DNA of 64,000 bases, from positions 62,001 to 126,000 of the forward strand of contig NZ_JACIEI010000006.1 in the NCBI RefSeq assembly GCF_014196805.1, read 5' to 3'. Both the position numbers and the translations under genes were made by a program. Below the pieces are notes generated by a model. It made no database searches. It was not told where the DNA came from and was given only the letters and a program-made list of their open reading frames with translations. Positions within the stretch are counted from its first letter, which is position 1, and each line of letters begins with the position of its first letter. Below, one piece after another: positions 63,258 through 64,000 of the stretch. The stretch is from Sulfitobacter undariae. GTDB taxonomy: Bacteria; Pseudomonadota; Alphaproteobacteria; Rhodobacterales; Rhodobacteraceae.

Positions 63258-64000
63258 GTTTTAAGACCAGATTCGCCCCATCTCCGACCGGGCCTTTGCA
63301 TCTTGGCCATGCGTATTCTGCTCTGCTTGCCTATGATATGAGTTTGGCGGCACAGGGTGACTTTGTTCTGAGGATCGAAGACATAGACCAAACACGCGCC
63401 CGCCCTCAATGGGAGACGCAAATTTACGATGATTTGGCATGGCTGGGGATCAGATGGGCGCAGCCTGTGATGCGACAATCCGACAGGTTGGACACCTATG
63501 CAAAGGCGCTTGATACCCTTTGGGAGCAAGGGCTGCTGTACGAATGTCGCTGCACCCGCGCAGATATCGCCGCTGCGACTTCCGCCCCCCAAGAAGGTGC
63601 GCCGTTGCTGGGGCCAGACGGGGTAATTTATCCGGGGACATGCCGTGGCAAACACCAGCAGACGACTAAACGCCCAGTCGATGCTGTCTTGCGCCTGAAT
63701 ATGGCGCAGGCATTGCACCAAACCAGTCAAAACACGTCACAGCCAAACCCTCTTAGCTTTCATGAGGCCCTTCACCCCGATCACCGGGGCGTGGTGAAGG
63801 CCAATGGCCCACACATGCTGCGCAATGTCGGTGACATCGTTCTGGCGCGGCGCGATATGGGCACATCTTACCATCTATCTGTTGTGCTGGATGACGCAAC
63901 CCAAGGGATCACGGATGTGGTGCGCGGTGCTGATCTGTTTGACGCGACGATAATCCACGTCATTTTGCAAAAAATTCTGGGATTGCCGACACCGACATAC
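63254..64000 (+). CDS. gluQRS: Glutamyl-Q tRNA(Asp) synthetase, 3' end outside window
   Basis: GluQRS attaches glutamate to the queuosine base of tRNA(Asp), using a GluRS catalytic core without an anticodon-binding domain. The frame starts at a TTG at 63254 that overlaps the methyltransferase stop (TTGA) and stays open to the window edge, giving 249 residues. The opening RFAPSPTGPLHLGHAYSALL has the HIGH-type motif (HLGH). The Zn-binding set is visible in YECRCTR and the following IYPGTCRG. The family is about 290-300 residues, so the end and the KMSKS region lie beyond the window. Confidence 0.9.
   Translation, partial: MSFKTRFAPSPTGPLHLGHAYSALLAYDMSLAAQGDFVLRIEDIDQTRARPQWETQIYDDLAWLGIRWAQPVMRQSDRLDTYAKALDTLWEQGLLYECRCTRADIAAATSAPQEGAPLLGPDGVIYPGTCRGKHQQTTKRPVDAVLRLNMAQALHQTSQNTSQPNPLSFHEALHPDHRGVVKANGPHMLRNVGDIVLARRDMGTSYHLSVVLDDATQGITDVVRGADLFDATIIHVILQKILGLPTPTY

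Noticed and set aside
1-64000. tRNA, rRNA, CRISPR, insertion sequence, prophage
   Set aside because: I looked for T-loop GGTTCGAATC-type signatures, regular spaced repeats and transposase or integrase motifs in the gaps and found none; this was by eye, so a short or divergent tRNA could still be missed.

Overview
The window looks like chromosomal DNA of a marine Rhodobacterales (Roseobacter-group) alphaproteobacterium. The main evidence is the compact order dusB(nifR3)-ntrB-ntrC-ntrY-ntrX-trkA-trkH-hfq-hflX, an NtrC with no GAFTGA sigma-54 loop (as described for Rhodobacter capsulatus), a fused ispDF, trmFO, a DUF6456/DUF6477 pair, a DUF1127 protein, a non-pyrrolysine MttB homologue and a RatA/COQ10-type START protein. 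Genes are dense, often overlap by ATGA or TTGA, and keep similar base composition throughout. I see no rRNA, tRNA, CRISPR array, insertion sequence, phage or integrase. This is mostly core genome.

Layout. 1-3.6 kb: 3' part of psuG, a DUF502 membrane protein, and a leftward 3-hydroxybutyrate dehydrogenase/patatin pair. 3.6-3.75 kb: a probable small RNA with its own terminator. 3.8-10.5 kb: an orphan peptide-binding protein, an XRE-cupin regulator divergent from an acyl-CoA ligase/DsbA-like pair, a small nucleotidyltransferase and a Bcr/CflA exporter. 10.5-20.7 kb: mfd, a membrane protein, hemB with a small membrane protein, a YSC84/SYLF lipoprotein, a beta-hydroxyacid dehydrogenase, a penicillin-acylase-type Ntn hydrolase and an RluE-type pseudouridine synthase. 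20.8-32.9 kb: the long leftward nitrogen-regulation/potassium/Hfq block. 33.1-40.2 kb: ispDF-pgpA-cinA rightward, prpD-like and ratA-like leftward, hpt with a small membrane protein and two cytochromes c, then lipA leftward.

40.2-43.5 kb: a DUF6456 helix-turn-helix gene broken by both a frameshift and a nonsense codon, an intact DUF6477 gene and an MttB-family gene. 43.7-51.6 kb: guaA with a small monooxygenase and an EamA exporter, a FadL-type outer-membrane protein, a P-loop protein of unknown role, metA (its residue 111 predicts acetyl-CoA use), an alpha/beta hydrolase and ppk2. 51.6-58.7 kb: a TetR regulator, a luciferase-like monooxygenase, a Cys-rich lipoprotein, rplM-rpsI with a recognisable promoter and terminator, a zinc-ribbon membrane protein, and a MocR regulator divergent from a DUF1127 gene across a repeat-rich control region. 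58.2-64 kb: a hotdog thioesterase, an enoyl-CoA hydratase, a di-heme peroxidase, a large folded inverted repeat, trmFO, a methyltransferase and the 5' part of gluQRS.

The best candidates for something undescribed are the small RNA at 3.62-3.75 kb, the MocR/DUF1127 control region, the folded element before trmFO, the decaying DUF6456 gene and a few conserved-looking genes of unknown role (47.8 kb, 55.0-56.4 kb, 53.3 kb). No large novel defence or mobile system is evident.
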